A stretch of DNA of 64,000 bases from Bacillus timonensis (GCA_020171895.1 JAIVAN010000011.1:1-64000); one strand, 5' to 3'; counted from the first letter of the stretch, positions 44,473 through 54,603 are shown. Program-made: numbers and translations. Notes: generated from the sequence alone by a model not told the origin.

Positions 44473-44895
44473 TTATTGTTTAACAGTATGTTCAGCCTCA
44501 TCAAAAGCCTTTTGTGTTTCTTCTAATTTCTTTTGAATATCCACTGTGTTTTCAACTGTATCATTACTTTTATCTTCTTCAGCACTTTCTCCATTTTCAC
44601 TTGAAGAAGGTCTTAACTCTTTTACTTTGGTCATAAGTTGAGAAGATTGCTCTGAAACAGTTTTAGATAAAGATGCTGTTTTTTCTTTTGCCACACCAGC
44701 AAGTTCATTTCCCTTTTCAATCGCTGTGTTTTTCCACGTGCCTGTTTTTTCCTTAACAAGAGTTGCCTGCTCATTTAAATCATCTCTTAGTTCTTTACCT
44801 GATTTTGGAGCAAGAAAAAGTGCAGTAGCCGCTCCAATAATACCTCCAACCACGGATCCAATAATAAAATTTTTACCTTTCTTTTGTTTACTCAT
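44473..44895 (-). CDS. ytxH: general stress protein YtxH
   Basis: YtxH-family protein of unknown mechanism. The 140-aa protein has a basic start, one glycine-rich membrane helix (FIIGSVVGGIIGAATALFLAP), the family signature PKSGKELRDDL and a Lys/Glu-rich amphipathic C-terminal region ending EEDKSNDTVENTV. Part of the ytxGHJ stress group. Confidence 0.94.
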   Translation of the reverse strand: MSKQKKGKNFIIGSVVGGIIGAATALFLAPKSGKELRDDLNEQATLVKEKTGTWKNTAIEKGNELAGVAKEKTASLSKTVSEQSSQLMTKVKELRPSSSENGESAEEDKSNDTVENTVDIQKKLEETQKAFDEAEHTVKQ

Positions 44896-44958
44896 TCTTA
44901 TTTCCTCCCTTCGACAAATATGAAATAGGCATTCGTCTATTTCTTTGTCTATTTTATC

Positions 44959-45402
44959 TTATTGAGATTTAGAAATTTCGTGCATATCTTTTTGATTTTT
45001 GGATTTCCATTTATCCCAAATATCTATTACTGCATTACCCCATGTAACTACTTGTGAAACCTTTTCCTGATTTTTTTCTACTTTTTCAGTAACTGAAGAT
45101 GAAATCTGCTTGATTGACCCATTAAATGCGTCAATTGATTTACCAACTTCCTTAACAGAATCAACAACAGACTGAAGACTTTTTGATTTTTCATGTAGAT
45201 CGTCAGCAAGAATATTGGTCTTTTTTAATAGTATTGTTGTTTCAGTTGTTACCCCTTCAACTTGCTTTTCAAGTCCTTCTAATGTACCTGCGACGTTATC
45301 AAGCGTTCTTTGTAATGATTTAAGTGTCTTTGATAAAAATACAACTAATATCAAAAAAGCAATTGCAATAAGAGCAACACTCAAATATAAAATAATAATC
45401 AT
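44959..45402 (-). CDS. ytxG: DUF948 stress protein YtxG
   Basis: Conserved membrane-anchored protein (DUF948). One N-terminal helix ([23 protein letters not shown]) is followed by a coiled-coil stalk with methyl-accepting-like heptads ([22 protein letters not shown]). The ATG at 45402 is 10 nt after GGGAGG and gives 147 aa. The ATG three codons earlier is only 1 nt from the ribosome-binding site. First gene of ytxGHJ, behind a strong sigma-B-type promoter. Confidence 0.92.
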   Translation of the reverse strand: MIIILYLSVALIAIAFLILVVFLSKTLKSLQRTLDNVAGTLEGLEKQVEGVTTETTILLKKTNILADDLHEKSKSLQSVVDSVKEVGKSIDAFNGSIKQISSSVTEKVEKNQEKVSQVVTWGNAVIDIWDKWKSKNQKDMHEISKSQ

Positions 45403-45438
45403 AGCTGCCATGCCTCCCTTTTCTAACTACATATTTCT

Positions 45439-45463
45439 TTACCCACATTATCTACTTTTAAAC
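45439..45463 (-). promoter_or_regulatory. sigma-B promoter of ytxGHJ
   Basis: On the minus strand GTTTAA (45463-45458), a 13-bp spacer and GGGTAA (45444-45439). This fits the sigma-B consensus (GTTTAA, 12-14, GGGTAT). ytxGHJ of B. subtilis belongs to the general stress regulon. Confidence 0.82.
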
Positions 45464-45612
45464 ATAAATAAACAATATATTTTACTTCGACACTACTTTA
45501 GCTTAGTCCTTCATCATTTTATTTAAATATTATTATTCTTTTTATTAAACAAAATCGCTTGTTTCGGTTACAATAAGCATGTATATCAAAATATTTGGGG
45601 GCTCGAAACAAA

Positions 45613-46728
45613 ATGAAAGATCCAAGAATTCAAACATTAGCTAGAAATTTAATTAATTACTCTGTAAAGCTACAAAAAGGCGAAAAAGTTCTAATTGAGA
45701 ATTTTGGCTTACAACGTGAACTAGTAACTGCTTTAGTTGAAGAAGCATATAAAGCCGGAGGATATCCATTTGTATCTCTAAAAGATCACCAAGTAGATCG
45801 TGCACTGTTACTTGGTGCACAGGAAGAACAATTCGAGATGATGGCTAACTTTGAAGCAAACGTCATGAGTAATATGGATGCTTATATCGGATTACGTGCT
45901 GGAGACAATATCAATGAATTTTCTGATGTTCCTGATGAGAAAATGAAAATTACGGGTAATACAATTGGTAAAAAAGTACATAGAGATATTCGTGTTCCAA
46001 AAACTAGATGGGTTGTTTTAAGATACCCTACATCTTCTATGGCACAGCTTGCGAAAATGAGTACAGAAGGCTTTGAGGACTTTTACTTTAATGTATGTAA
46101 TCTAGACTACGGAAAAATGAGTCAAGCAATGGATGCTCTTGTCGATTTAATGAATCGCACTGATAAGGTTCGTATTACAGGAGAGGGAACAGATTTAACT
46201 TTCTCAATTAAAGATATACCTGCTGTTAAGTGTGCAGGAGAGCTTAACATTCCAGATGGTGAAGTATACACGGCTCCAGTTCGCAATTCTGTAAATGGGA
46301 CTTTAACATACAATACTCCATCTCCATACCAAGGTTTTACGTTTGAGAATGTGAAACTTACTTTTAAGGATGGAAAAATTGTTGAGGCATCTGCTAATGA
46401 TTCAGAGAGAATTAATAAGATTTTTGATACTGACGAGGGTGCTCGTTATATTGGAGAATTTGCAATTGGTGTAAATCCTTATATTCAACATCCAATGCAA
46501 GATATTTTATTTGATGAAAAGATAGATGGAAGCTTCCATTTTACACCAGGTCAATGCTACGATGATGCATTTAATGACAATCACTCCAATATTCATTGGG
46601 ATATGGTAAACATTCAGCGTCCAGAATATGGTGGTGGAGAAATCTACTTTGATGATGTACTAATTCGTAAAGATGGTCGTTTTGTAATTGCAGAGTTAGA
46701 ATGTTTAAACCCTGAAAACTTAAAATAA
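45613..46728 (+). CDS. aminopeptidase, family M29 (AmpS type)
   Basis: Two-metal aminopeptidase of family M29 (AmpS/PepS/aminopeptidase II). The 371-aa protein starts MKDPRIQTLARNLINYSVKL. Motifs: GEGTDLTFSI, AGELNIPDGEVYTAP (metal-ligand glutamates), EFAIGVNP and the C-terminal HFTPGQCYDDAFNDNHSNIHWDM. The ATG at 45613 is preceded by GGGGG at about 11 nt. A frame opening six codons earlier starts inside that G-run. It is convergent with murC, with two terminators and a repeat fragment between them. Confidence 0.93.
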   Translation: MKDPRIQTLARNLINYSVKLQKGEKVLIENFGLQRELVTALVEEAYKAGGYPFVSLKDHQVDRALLLGAQEEQFEMMANFEANVMSNMDAYIGLRAGDNINEFSDVPDEKMKITGNTIGKKVHRDIRVPKTRWVVLRYPTSSMAQLAKMSTEGFEDFYFNVCNLDYGKMSQAMDALVDLMNRTDKVRITGEGTDLTFSIKDIPAVKCAGELNIPDGEVYTAPVRNSVNGTLTYNTPSPYQGFTFENVKLTFKDGKIVEASANDSERINKIFDTDEGARYIGEFAIGVNPYIQHPMQDILFDEKIDGSFHFTPGQCYDDAFNDNHSNIHWDMVNIQRPEYGGGEIYFDDVLIRKDGRFVIAELECLNPENLK

Positions 46729-46733
46729 GAATG

Positions 46734-46782
46734 AGAAAACACTTGGCTGATTGTTCAAAAGAGCCAAGTGTTTTCTTTTTTT
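46734..46782 (+). terminator. terminator of the M29 aminopeptidase gene
   Basis: GAAAACACTTGGCT / GCCAAGTGTTTTC stem with a 14-nt loop, followed by seven T residues. Confidence 0.93.
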
Positions 46783-46834
46783 CTACCCTGAAAATACGAC
46801 ACTGAACATGGGGTGTTAATCTCCGTTGCAGGAA
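46783..46834 (-). repeat. fragment of the GC-rich element, copy j
   Basis: Only the outer end (CTACCCTGAAAATACGACAC to CTCCGTTGCAGGAA) is present, starting directly at the T-run of the preceding terminator. Confidence 0.88.
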
Positions 46835-46867
46835 TTTTTATTTATAGTCATTTTGTATATTGAAATT

Positions 46868-46897
46868 AAAAAAAGCATGCAAAGGCATGCTTTTTTT
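46868..46897 (-). terminator. terminator of murC
   Basis: AAAAAAAGCATGC-AAAG-GCATGCTTTTTTT. Confidence 0.9.
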
Positions 46898-46906
46898 ACA
46901 AATATA

Positions 46907-48205
46907 TTAAGCCAACACTTTTTCATAGGCTTCTTGAAACTTTTGAATGTCACCAGCGCCCATAAAGATTAATACGCTGTTTGGATGCTGTTTTAAGATT
47001 GATGTATCGTCCTCATGGATTAATGCTGCGTTGACGATTTTTTCTTTTAAATCTGTTATCGATAATTTCCCATGATTTTCACGGGCTGAACCGAAGATAT
47101 CACATAAATATACTTTATCAGCCTTGCTTAAACTATTCGCAAAGTCATTTAAAAATGTTTGTGTTCTAGAAAATGTGTGTGGTTGAAAAACTGCGATAAT
47201 TTCTTTATCGGGATACTTTTGTTGTGCCGAATCAATAGTTGCAGTTATTTCTGTTGGGTGATGAGCATAATCATCAATTAAAATTTGAGACCCAATTTTC
47301 TTTTCAGAAAATCTACGCTTAACTCCACCAAATGTCTTTAGCTGATCCTGAATAATTGAAACCTCAATATTTTCATAGTGACACAAAGCTATGACGGAAA
47401 GTGCATTTAATACATTATGATTTCCGAATCCTGGGATAGTAAATGTTGCAAAAAATGTATTTCTTACAACAACATCAAAGGTTGTACCTTCTGTACTTGT
47501 TTGAATATTTCTTGCTTGGAAATCGTTATCTTCACTAAAACCATAATACATAACCGGGACTCTAGCTTGAATGCTTTGCAAGTGTTCGTCATCTCCACAT
47601 GCAATAATCCCTTTCTTTACTTGAAGGGCCATATCTTGAAATGCACTAAAAACGTCCTCAACACTAGAGAAGTAATCTGGATGATCAAAGTCAATATTCG
47701 TCATGATCGCATAATCTGGGTGATAGCTTAAGAAATGTCTTCTATATTCGCAAGCTTCAAAAACGAAATATTTGTTGTTTTCAGCACCTTTTCCCGTTCC
47801 ATCTCCAATCAAATATGAAGTTGGTTCAGCACCTTGCATCACATGTGCTAATAATCCAGTCGTAGAAGTTTTTCCATGAGATCCAGTTACTGCAATACTA
47901 ATATACTTTTGCATAAAGTCACCTAAAAAGCGATGATACCTGATTATTGGTAGACCTAATTTATTAGCCTCTTCAATCTCTTCATGTGTATCAGGAAATG
48001 CATTTCCTGCGATAATTGTAAGTCCAGGTTTAATATTGTCCTTATTAAATGGATAGATAGCTATTCCTCTATCTTCTAATGATTTTTGTGTAAAAAAGAA
48101 TTTTTCAACATCAGATCCTTGTACTTCAAAATTCATATCATGTAGTACTTGAGCTAATGAACTCATGCCAGCGCCTTTTATGCCAACAAAGTGGTAAACT
48201 GTCAT
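46907..48205 (-). CDS. murC: UDP-N-acetylmuramate-L-alanine ligase
   Basis: Adds the first amino acid of the peptidoglycan stem peptide (EC 6.3.2.8). The 432-aa protein (same length as B. subtilis MurC) has the N-terminal UDP-binding site [14 protein letters not shown], the Mur ligase P-loop [12 protein letters not shown] and the C-terminal HPTEI and FQPHTFSRT motifs. The ATG at 48205 is 8 nt after GGAGG. The upstream part of the frame (17 codons) lacks a ribosome-binding site. Confidence 0.97.
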   Translation of the reverse strand: MTVYHFVGIKGAGMSSLAQVLHDMNFEVQGSDVEKFFFTQKSLEDRGIAIYPFNKDNIKPGLTIIAGNAFPDTHEEIEEANKLGLPIIRYHRFLGDFMQKYISIAVTGSHGKTSTTGLLAHVMQGAEPTSYLIGDGTGKGAENNKYFVFEACEYRRHFLSYHPDYAIMTNIDFDHPDYFSSVEDVFSAFQDMALQVKKGIIACGDDEHLQSIQARVPVMYYGFSEDNDFQARNIQTSTEGTTFDVVVRNTFFATFTIPGFGNHNVLNALSVIALCHYENIEVSIIQDQLKTFGGVKRRFSEKKIGSQILIDDYAHHPTEITATIDSAQQKYPDKEIIAVFQPHTFSRTQTFLNDFANSLSKADKVYLCDIFGSARENHGKLSITDLKEKIVNAALIHEDDTSILKQHPNSVLIFMGAGDIQKFQEAYEKVLA

Positions 48206-48469
48206 ATCAAGAACCTCCAACAATCGTCTATCTGTAAGACAGTATATGACGTACATCTAGTTTTGCTAATGATCGTAATTATTCGTTAAATGTTAATGTT
48301 TAAAACATAGATTTTTTATGTATAAACAATTTGTTTTCTCATTATAGCACTAAACAATCTTAATGACCATTCAAAATAAAGAGTGTTAAAACTGAAGCAT
48401 TTACTATTATAAGATATTATATAGCTCTGAGCCATAGGACTTTTCATACTATTTGTATGTTTTCGTTAT

Positions 48470-48725
48470 GCTATCCTGAAAATACGACACTGTATATGGG
48501 GTGTTAACCTCCGTTGCAGGAACCTCGCTTTCCGCGGGGCGCTCCTGGAGCCTCCTCGGCTTCGCCTGTGGGGTCTCCAGTCCAGCGCATCTCCCGCAGG
48601 AGTCTCGGTCCTTCCTCTTCGATTAACACTTCTGAAGTACTTGGATTCAACACTCTATAATGCACTAAAGAAACAATTACACATTTTCATCCTTCATGGT
48701 GCAATTATCAAATTGCTTGGAAGTC
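48470..48725 (-). repeat. GC-rich palindromic intergenic element, copy k
   Basis: A full reversed unit. In its own direction it has GCGCT/AGCGC, CTGGAG/CTCCAG and GGCGAAGCC, nearly identical to copies b and g, so these three are a recent subgroup. The flank hairpin GCAATTTGATAATTGC is present. The gap between murC and the next gene (48206-48845) holds this copy, a fragment and AT-rich sequence. Confidence 0.93.
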
Positions 48726-48757
48726 TACCCTGAAAATACAACTCTATCTCATTGAAT
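48726..48757 (-). repeat. short second unit next to copy k
   Basis: TCTACCCTGAAAATACAACTC, the outer end of another unit, then unrelated sequence. Same tandem junction as at 43527. Confidence 0.75.
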
Positions 48758-48845
48758 ATAATCTTTGTTTCAGTACTCTTGCTATTTGTAAGGGGCTCGC
48801 TCAAATGAACTTTTGGGTGAACATATAAAAAACTGATAAGCACTT

Positions 48846-49502
48846 CTACCTATCAGTTTTCCCATTAAGTATATACTGTAATGCATACTTTTTTAGAAAA
48901 GTACGCCATGTCGTTTGTTGTTGTTGCTCTTGGACTAGTTTAAAATGGTTTTTTAATTCATTGATTAGTGTGCAATCAATAGTTTCAGTGAAGGCATACA
49001 ATAAAATGAATTGTCCAATTGTCGGGATTTTCCTTACAAATATTACGCTTCCTACTTCTATTTTTGGGATTGGAGGACTCTTCATAATATTTATTTTTTT
49101 GTTTTCTAACAATTCTTTTGCACAAATTTGTCCATCGCTTACTTTCTCAATTATGATCACTGGCTCTAATACAGCGGTAAGAAGTAAGGCACTATAGAAT
49201 AACTCTTGCTCGGAAAAATCCCGTTTATGGTCCTTTATATATAACTGAAGCATGGTAAGACCTTGTATAGTAATATAATCAAATGCGAACCAGTCTTCAA
49301 ACAAATTTGTTATTTCCTTTGTAAAAGGTTCGTTACCTGGCCAATTTATTTTTTCACGAAAAAGATGCTTTGCTCTTACTTTTTCACGAATGTTCGAATT
49401 TCGGTCCAGATGTTTTTTGAACTTTGTGTATAATCCTACAATAACATGTTCAGCCTCACGTTGTTTTGCTATCCGAAGCGACCTATAATCATAAATATTC
49501 AT
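48846..49502 (-). CDS. conserved hypothetical protein paired with nicotinate phosphoribosyltransferase
   Basis: A 218-aa protein with no signal peptide or membrane helix, not assigned to a named gene. The middle contains LFEDWFAFDY, then LYIKDHKRDFSEQE, a beta-rich part and VGSVIFVRKIP. By eye this order resembles the domain found in SEC-C-motif proteins (a FxxWFxFDY segment followed by a beta module), but the cysteine-rich SEC-C tail is absent. It starts 8 bp after the phosphoribosyltransferase stop and is probably translated from the same mRNA. The ribosome-binding site is weak. A role linked to NAD metabolism is suggested only by the pairing. Confidence 0.7.
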   Translation of the reverse strand: MNIYDYRSLRIAKQREAEHVIVGLYTKFKKHLDRNSNIREKVRAKHLFREKINWPGNEPFTKEITNLFEDWFAFDYITIQGLTMLQLYIKDHKRDFSEQELFYSALLLTAVLEPVIIIEKVSDGQICAKELLENKKINIMKSPPIPKIEVGSVIFVRKIPTIGQFILLYAFTETIDCTLINELKNHFKLVQEQQQQTTWRTFLKKYALQYILNGKTDR

Positions 49503-49510
49503 TCACTTCA

Positions 49511-50608
49511 TCAATCCACTTTTTCCAGACGTGGATTTGGTCGGAACTTTCGGCCTGCTTTAGCTTGATGCTGTCCATCAAGCATGACATTATCTCCTGT
49601 AAAACCTATGTGTATCTTTAATAAACTACTTCCGACTCCATAAATATCAACAGGAACATTTTCAGATTCAAACTCTGAAATTCTTTTTTCGTTAAAACCA
49701 CCACTTACAACAATTTTCACATGTTCAAAGCCTTCATTATCCAACGCCTCACGTAAAGCAAAAATTAATTGTGCATTTACACCACGAGGGTCGAAGGTGC
49801 CAAGTACTTGCGGGTTTCGAACAAAGTATTGGTCGATCATTGTTCGTGAGGTATCGACACGCACTGCCTTGAGTGTTTCACCAAATTCCCTTGCTACTTT
49901 TAGAGCATCGGTAATACAATCATTATTATAGTCAACTAAAACGATTAACTCATCTTCTGGAAACTTCCTGTGGTATGCTCGGGTTGCCTCAACAATATCA
50001 CCATCAAATAGCTGGACAAGTGCATGTGGCATTGTTCCGATCCCCTTTTTACCCCACCACTCATTCATAGCATGAGTTGCTTGCGCCGAGGCCCCTCCAA
50101 TATAAGCAGCGTATCCATCTCCTGCTTGTTGAGTATAGTGGTCGTCCCTATCTCCCATGAAAATCACTGGTTTTTGCACACCTGAGATTTTAGCTGCTTT
50201 AGCCACATTATAGACATTCGTAGCAACCGATGTTCTTCTCGCCAATATTCCATCAATGATTCCTTCTAAAAAACCGAAGTTTTGATAGGGCCCCGTAATA
50301 GTAAGGACTGTTTCAAATGGACTAATTTTGTCCCCATCTTTTAATGCATGTATATCCAATTTCTCAGGCTCATCAGCAAATGTTCGAATAAGAGCTATCA
50401 CTTCATCTGTTCCACATAATACTGCATGTTGCTTTTGAAAAAATTGCATTGTGACAAGATTATTAGGTTTAAACTCCTTAACAATTTCTCTTGTCTTTAA
50501 AAAATAAACTGCTGAAAACCAACCTTCTTTCACCCGTTCATCAAACTTGAATGTATGATTTGTCAGACGCTTAATATCCCCTTGCATTTTCAACTCAATT
50601 TCTTTCAT
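49511..50608 (-). CDS. nicotinate phosphoribosyltransferase family protein
   Basis: Makes nicotinate mononucleotide from nicotinate and PRPP in the NAD salvage (Preiss-Handler) pathway (EC 6.3.4.21). At 365 aa it is shorter than the roughly 490-aa PncB of B. subtilis and looks like the compact form of the family. Motifs: RRTSVATNVYNVAKAA, GDRDDHYTQQAGDGYAAYIGGASAQATHA, RVDTSRTMIDQY, the phosphate-site segment VVSGGFNEKRI and YGVGSSLL. The ATG at 50608 follows AAAGGAAGC. First of a two-gene unit with the downstream hypothetical gene. Confidence 0.87.
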   Translation of the reverse strand: MKEIELKMQGDIKRLTNHTFKFDERVKEGWFSAVYFLKTREIVKEFKPNNLVTMQFFQKQHAVLCGTDEVIALIRTFADEPEKLDIHALKDGDKISPFETVLTITGPYQNFGFLEGIIDGILARRTSVATNVYNVAKAAKISGVQKPVIFMGDRDDHYTQQAGDGYAAYIGGASAQATHAMNEWWGKKGIGTMPHALVQLFDGDIVEATRAYHRKFPEDELIVLVDYNNDCITDALKVAREFGETLKAVRVDTSRTMIDQYFVRNPQVLGTFDPRGVNAQLIFALREALDNEGFEHVKIVVSGGFNEKRISEFESENVPVDIYGVGSSLLKIHIGFTGDNVMLDGQHQAKAGRKFRPNPRLEKVD

Positions 50609-50696
50609 CAAAAAGCTTCCTTTCTAAACAAACAGACCTGAACACAGGCCCTATATAAATAAGATTTTTATATTACTACAATTTATGAAGATGTTA

Positions 50697-53069
50697 CTAA
50701 TTTTCTTGAATATTAATTAGCTCATCTTCTGAAATTAATACTTCTCTAGGCTTACTACCTCTTGCCTCTGAAATAATTCCTTGATCCTCCATCATATCAA
50801 TAAGTCTTGCAGCACGGTTATATCCAATTCTAAAACGACGCTGTAGACTTGAAGTAGAAGCACCACCCTGATCAAGAACATATTCACAAGCTTCGTAAAA
50901 TATTTCGTCCTCATCATTACTAATAGTAGCTTTTTTTATAAGCTCGTCTTGTTCAAACATATAATTCGGCTGCACCTCTGCTTTAACATGCTCGACTGCT
51001 CGTTCAATTTCATCATCTGATACAAAGTTACCTTGTACCCTTATCGGTTTTGATGAACCATTTTCTAAAAATAACATATCTCCTTTTCCAAGTAACTTTT
51101 CAGCACCACTTGTATCAACAATTGTCCTTGAATCTACTTGGGAAGAAACGGAGAATGCAATTCTTGTTGGTATATTTGCTTTAATTAATCCAGTGATAAC
51201 ATCGACCGATGGCCTTTGTGTAGCCAAGATTAAATGAATGCCACAAGCCCTTGCTTTTTGTGCAATTCGGCATATTGCCTCTTCAACATCTCCTGGGGCA
51301 ACCATCATTAAATCGGCTAGCTCATCAATGATAATAACCAAATACGGTAGTTCTCCACTAGCTTCTTCATGTTTTTTTACTAATTCATTATATCTCAAAA
51401 TATCTCTTGCCCCACTATGGGCAAAAAGTTCATATCGGCGTTCCATTTCCTCAACAGCCCATTTAAGAGCAGCTGTAGCTGCTTTTACATCAGTAATTAC
51501 CGGACTGACTAAATGAGGAATATGATTGTATGGGGCCAATTCTACCATCTTCGGATCTATTAATAGTAGTTTTACTTCATTAGGAGCTGCTTTATATAAT
51601 AGACTTACTAACATCGTATTGATACATACGCTCTTACCAGAACCTGTTGCCCCAGCTATCAAACCATGAGGCATCTTCTTCAAATCTGTTACGATAGGCT
51701 TTCCAGAAATGTCTAACCCTAACGCAACCGTTAGTGGAGAAGGATTAGATGTAAACGCATGACTTTTTATTATTTCCTTTAACATGACTGCTTTACTCGA
51801 TCGGTTCGGTACTTCAATACCAATCGTATTTTTCCCAGGAATTGGAGCCTCAATACGTATATCCTTTGCCGCTAGACTTAATTTAATATCGTCAGATAAA
51901 TTAGTAATCTTATTCACCTTTACACCAGGCTCTGGATACACTTCAAACCTTGTAACTGCTGGACCTTGTGACACATTAACTACTTTTGCCTTTACGTTGA
52001 AATTCTTCAATGTTAAATCTAGAAGTTCTCTTTGATCTTCTAGCCATTGATCATCATCCGTATTTTCAAAAGGAGCGTCATCTAGTAAATCAATTGATGG
52101 AAAACGATAGCTACATCCATCCTTTTTTTCCACGTATTCTTCTATTGCTTCGGATCCATCTATTGCTTCTTTTTCTAATTTTTGGGCATATACTTGCTGT
52201 TGTTCTAGCTTTTGGCGATCTTGTTTTAACATCATGACATTAAAAGGTATATGTTTATGTTTCTTTATAGGTTCCTCTAGAATTGTTTCATCTTTGGATT
52301 CAGCTTTTGTTTGAGCTCCAAAGTCATCTTTTTCCACAGATACAGAGCTATCCGCATCAACTTCTTTAGTCACGTCAAAATGTCCTACAGCATTATCAAC
52401 TGTTGATTCCTCAGTATTTTCTAAATATGTAACTTCCTCTTTTAGTTCTCGCAATAGGGATGAAAATGAATCATCCTTCTTCTCTATTTCTGAACCAATG
52501 TCATGAACATATTTTTCTTCACCGTCAGAATCGATTCTTGAAGATTCTTTAGTATCTTTCTCATTTTTTTCGAATGGAGATTGTTCTAACTTATTTTGAA
52601 ATGTTGATTCAAGCTCACTATTAAACGAAATATTGTCAACCTTATTTGAATATGAACGGTTTGGCAGCTCATATTCAACAAACTTTTGGTCTTGGACATT
52701 GACTTGCACTTGTTCTCTTTTCTTTTGAAATCCATGGACAGGAGAAGGAATTTCAGTAGGTCTAAATGGCCTTTTTTTAATTGCTGATTTTCTTTCTTCT
52801 TTCACATTTACAGGTCTATTTGTATTTAAGTTGCTAGGTTTTTGGGAAACTCTAGGTCTGTCTCGATTCTCATGTTTCCTCACAGAAGTTACATCTTGTT
52901 CATCAGGGATTAAAGGAAAACGAAAATTTCCTTTTGGATACTGATTCGTCACTTTGGGTGGTTCAACATGATTACTTGAAGAATGAGTACGCCTTGTTGG
53001 CTGTTGCTCAAGATTGTCATCTTTTCTATCATCATTAAACATTTGTCGTATTCTTTTAATCCAACTCAT
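50697..53069 (-). CDS. sftA: DNA translocase SftA (FtsK/SpoIIIE family)
   Basis: Soluble FtsK-like DNA pump that in B. subtilis clears chromosome DNA from the closing septum. The 790-aa protein has no N-terminal membrane helices. About 310 residues of charged, low-complexity linker come first. The motor domain follows, with Walker A GATGSGKSVCIN near residue 476, Walker B VIIIDELADLMM and the sensor ILATQRPSVDVITG. The C-terminal winged-helix gamma domain is ASTSSLQRRFRIGYNRAARLIDMMEDQGI. The position beside murC matches SftA (YtpT). GTGAGGAAATA precedes the ATG. Confidence 0.95.
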   Translation of the reverse strand: MSWIKRIRQMFNDDRKDDNLEQQPTRRTHSSSNHVEPPKVTNQYPKGNFRFPLIPDEQDVTSVRKHENRDRPRVSQKPSNLNTNRPVNVKEERKSAIKKRPFRPTEIPSPVHGFQKKREQVQVNVQDQKFVEYELPNRSYSNKVDNISFNSELESTFQNKLEQSPFEKNEKDTKESSRIDSDGEEKYVHDIGSEIEKKDDSFSSLLRELKEEVTYLENTEESTVDNAVGHFDVTKEVDADSSVSVEKDDFGAQTKAESKDETILEEPIKKHKHIPFNVMMLKQDRQKLEQQQVYAQKLEKEAIDGSEAIEEYVEKKDGCSYRFPSIDLLDDAPFENTDDDQWLEDQRELLDLTLKNFNVKAKVVNVSQGPAVTRFEVYPEPGVKVNKITNLSDDIKLSLAAKDIRIEAPIPGKNTIGIEVPNRSSKAVMLKEIIKSHAFTSNPSPLTVALGLDISGKPIVTDLKKMPHGLIAGATGSGKSVCINTMLVSLLYKAAPNEVKLLLIDPKMVELAPYNHIPHLVSPVITDVKAATAALKWAVEEMERRYELFAHSGARDILRYNELVKKHEEASGELPYLVIIIDELADLMMVAPGDVEEAICRIAQKARACGIHLILATQRPSVDVITGLIKANIPTRIAFSVSSQVDSRTIVDTSGAEKLLGKGDMLFLENGSSKPIRVQGNFVSDDEIERAVEHVKAEVQPNYMFEQDELIKKATISNDEDEIFYEACEYVLDQGGASTSSLQRRFRIGYNRAARLIDMMEDQGIISEARGSKPREVLISEDELINIQEN

Positions 53070-53417
53070 TATTTCCTCACTCTTTCATAACTGTTTCAAT
53101 GTCTTTATATTGTATCAATATTTTCGTAATTTTGTAGGCTTTAACACGATATATTTTTGTGTAGTCAACTTTTTATTTTAAACTATTAAATGTCTAAAAG
53201 TACTTGCTCACATAACACTTTTATTTCATCCTATCAAAATTGGTTACTACTTTACATATAGTTATTTACTGATGGTGAGCGAGTAATATGGATGAATGAT
53301 TAAAACACGCTTTAAATTTTTTTAGAAGGAAGCATGTTTTGATTGTCCTGAAAAGTGCGTAATTCCCTTCTCATTAGCACAAGATAAACGAGAATAAATT
53401 AGAAGGGGTGAACAGAG
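53070..53417. other. intergenic region sftA / small helical gene
   Basis: A 348-bp AT-rich region between divergent genes. I see no repeat copy, RNA structure or convincing operator; it presumably holds two promoters. Confidence 0.5.
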
Positions 53418-53591
53418 ATGAACCTTAAAAGTGAATTACAAGAAGCTCAGGATATTATTCATCAAGCTCATCTTCATTTAAAACAAATTAGCACGAATCG
53501 TACTGAAGCAGAAGCATGTCATTTTGCTCTAATAAATCTTGAAAAAGCCCAACAAAAAATCCAACATGTTCAACAACAAATCAATGAATAG
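53418..53591 (+). CDS. 57-aa helical hypothetical protein
   Basis: ATG follows AAGGGGTGAACAG. The product (MNLKSELQEAQDIIHQAHLH ... VQQQINE) is rich in Gln, His, Glu and Leu with an alpha-helical heptad-like pattern and a single cysteine. Composition and ribosome-binding site look like a real small gene. I cannot name a family. It is divergent from sftA and convergent with ytpQ. Confidence 0.65.
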   Translation: MNLKSELQEAQDIIHQAHLHLKQISTNRTEAEACHFALINLEKAQQKIQHVQQQINE

Positions 53592-53705
53592 AATAGATTT
53601 CCTCATCAATGAAAATGAGAGAAAAAAGACGAAAGCCATTCAACAATTTTCTTAAAGTACTTTGGTTGATTACTACTCATAAAGTTGCCTATTTCCACAC
53701 AAAAA

Positions 53706-53736
53706 TAAAGCCTAAATCTAAGCTGATTTAGGCTTT
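53706..53736. terminator. terminator between the small gene and ytpQ
   Basis: AAAGCCTAAATC / GATTTAGGCTTT, a 12-bp stem. The T-tract is better on the minus strand (ATTTTTG), so it mainly serves ytpQ. Confidence 0.88.
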
Positions 53737-53799
53737 AATAACAATACCTTATTAACTATATCTACATGTTTTTTTAATGATAAAATGCATTTTCAAAGG

Positions 53800-54603
53800 C
53801 TATGACCTCGGTTTATTTTTACCAAGGATGAAAATAGGTTCCAGCTCACCGTTTTCATAAATAAACGAAAGTGCCGTGATTGGTACCCTTCCATTCGCAA
53901 AGAAACTCATTGTCATTTGAGCAAGTATGTCATAACCCGTTTCATTTTTCACATCAACAATAATTAGTACATCTTGATGTGGAACAGCTACAGCCATTAT
54001 ACCTGATACTTTTTCCTCAAACGAGTCTAAAAAAGCTTCATTTAGAATTCTACTAGCATCATACCCATCGTTTGTGTTAATAAAATAAAACGTATTACCT
54101 GCAACAGTATCTTCTTTTACTTTAATAGGAAGTGACCGAACGTTGAAGCGAGCGGTTTCTCTAATTCTATCTGCGCTCCATTGCTCTGTTTTCAATAATT
54201 CCTCATCTATTAGTCGATAGGTAGTACCTAAATCAAGAGCATAATAGACGCGTGTTTCTGCTGTATGTTCATCAAATAGAAGGGGGATTCCCTCATTTGA
54301 TTTTATCGGAAATGATGTGGAACGAATAACAGGAAAAATTTTCTTTTCCTTTCCAGTTAACAGTTGCTCCTGTTTCATTGCTATAAGAGATTCCTCAATG
54401 TAATAAACAACCTCATCAATGGCAGCATCTTTTTCTTCTTCCCATTTTGCTAATACCCCTGGTAAAGAAATCGTTATTCCTTGCCCTAACTGTTCATCCT
54501 CAATGCGCAATGTATCTTTCTTCTGATCGAAATTAAACGTCCAATTATGCTTTTCAAGACGTTTCTCTAACTCATTCTTTACATCTACTGTTTTCTTTTT
54601 CAT
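53800..54603 (-). CDS. ytpQ: DUF1444 protein YtpQ
   Basis: Conserved cytosolic protein of the UPF0354/DUF1444 family, function unknown. The 267-aa product has the family features [22 protein letters not shown] and [37 protein letters not shown] precedes the ATG. It is 25 bp downstream of ytpP and probably in one operon with it, as in B. subtilis. Confidence 0.92.
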   Translation of the reverse strand: MKKKTVDVKNELEKRLEKHNWTFNFDQKKDTLRIEDEQLGQGITISLPGVLAKWEEEKDAAIDEVVYYIEESLIAMKQEQLLTGKEKKIFPVIRSTSFPIKSNEGIPLLFDEHTAETRVYYALDLGTTYRLIDEELLKTEQWSADRIRETARFNVRSLPIKVKEDTVAGNTFYFINTNDGYDASRILNEAFLDSFEEKVSGIMAVAVPHQDVLIIVDVKNETGYDILAQMTMSFFANGRVPITALSFIYENGELEPIFILGKNKPRS

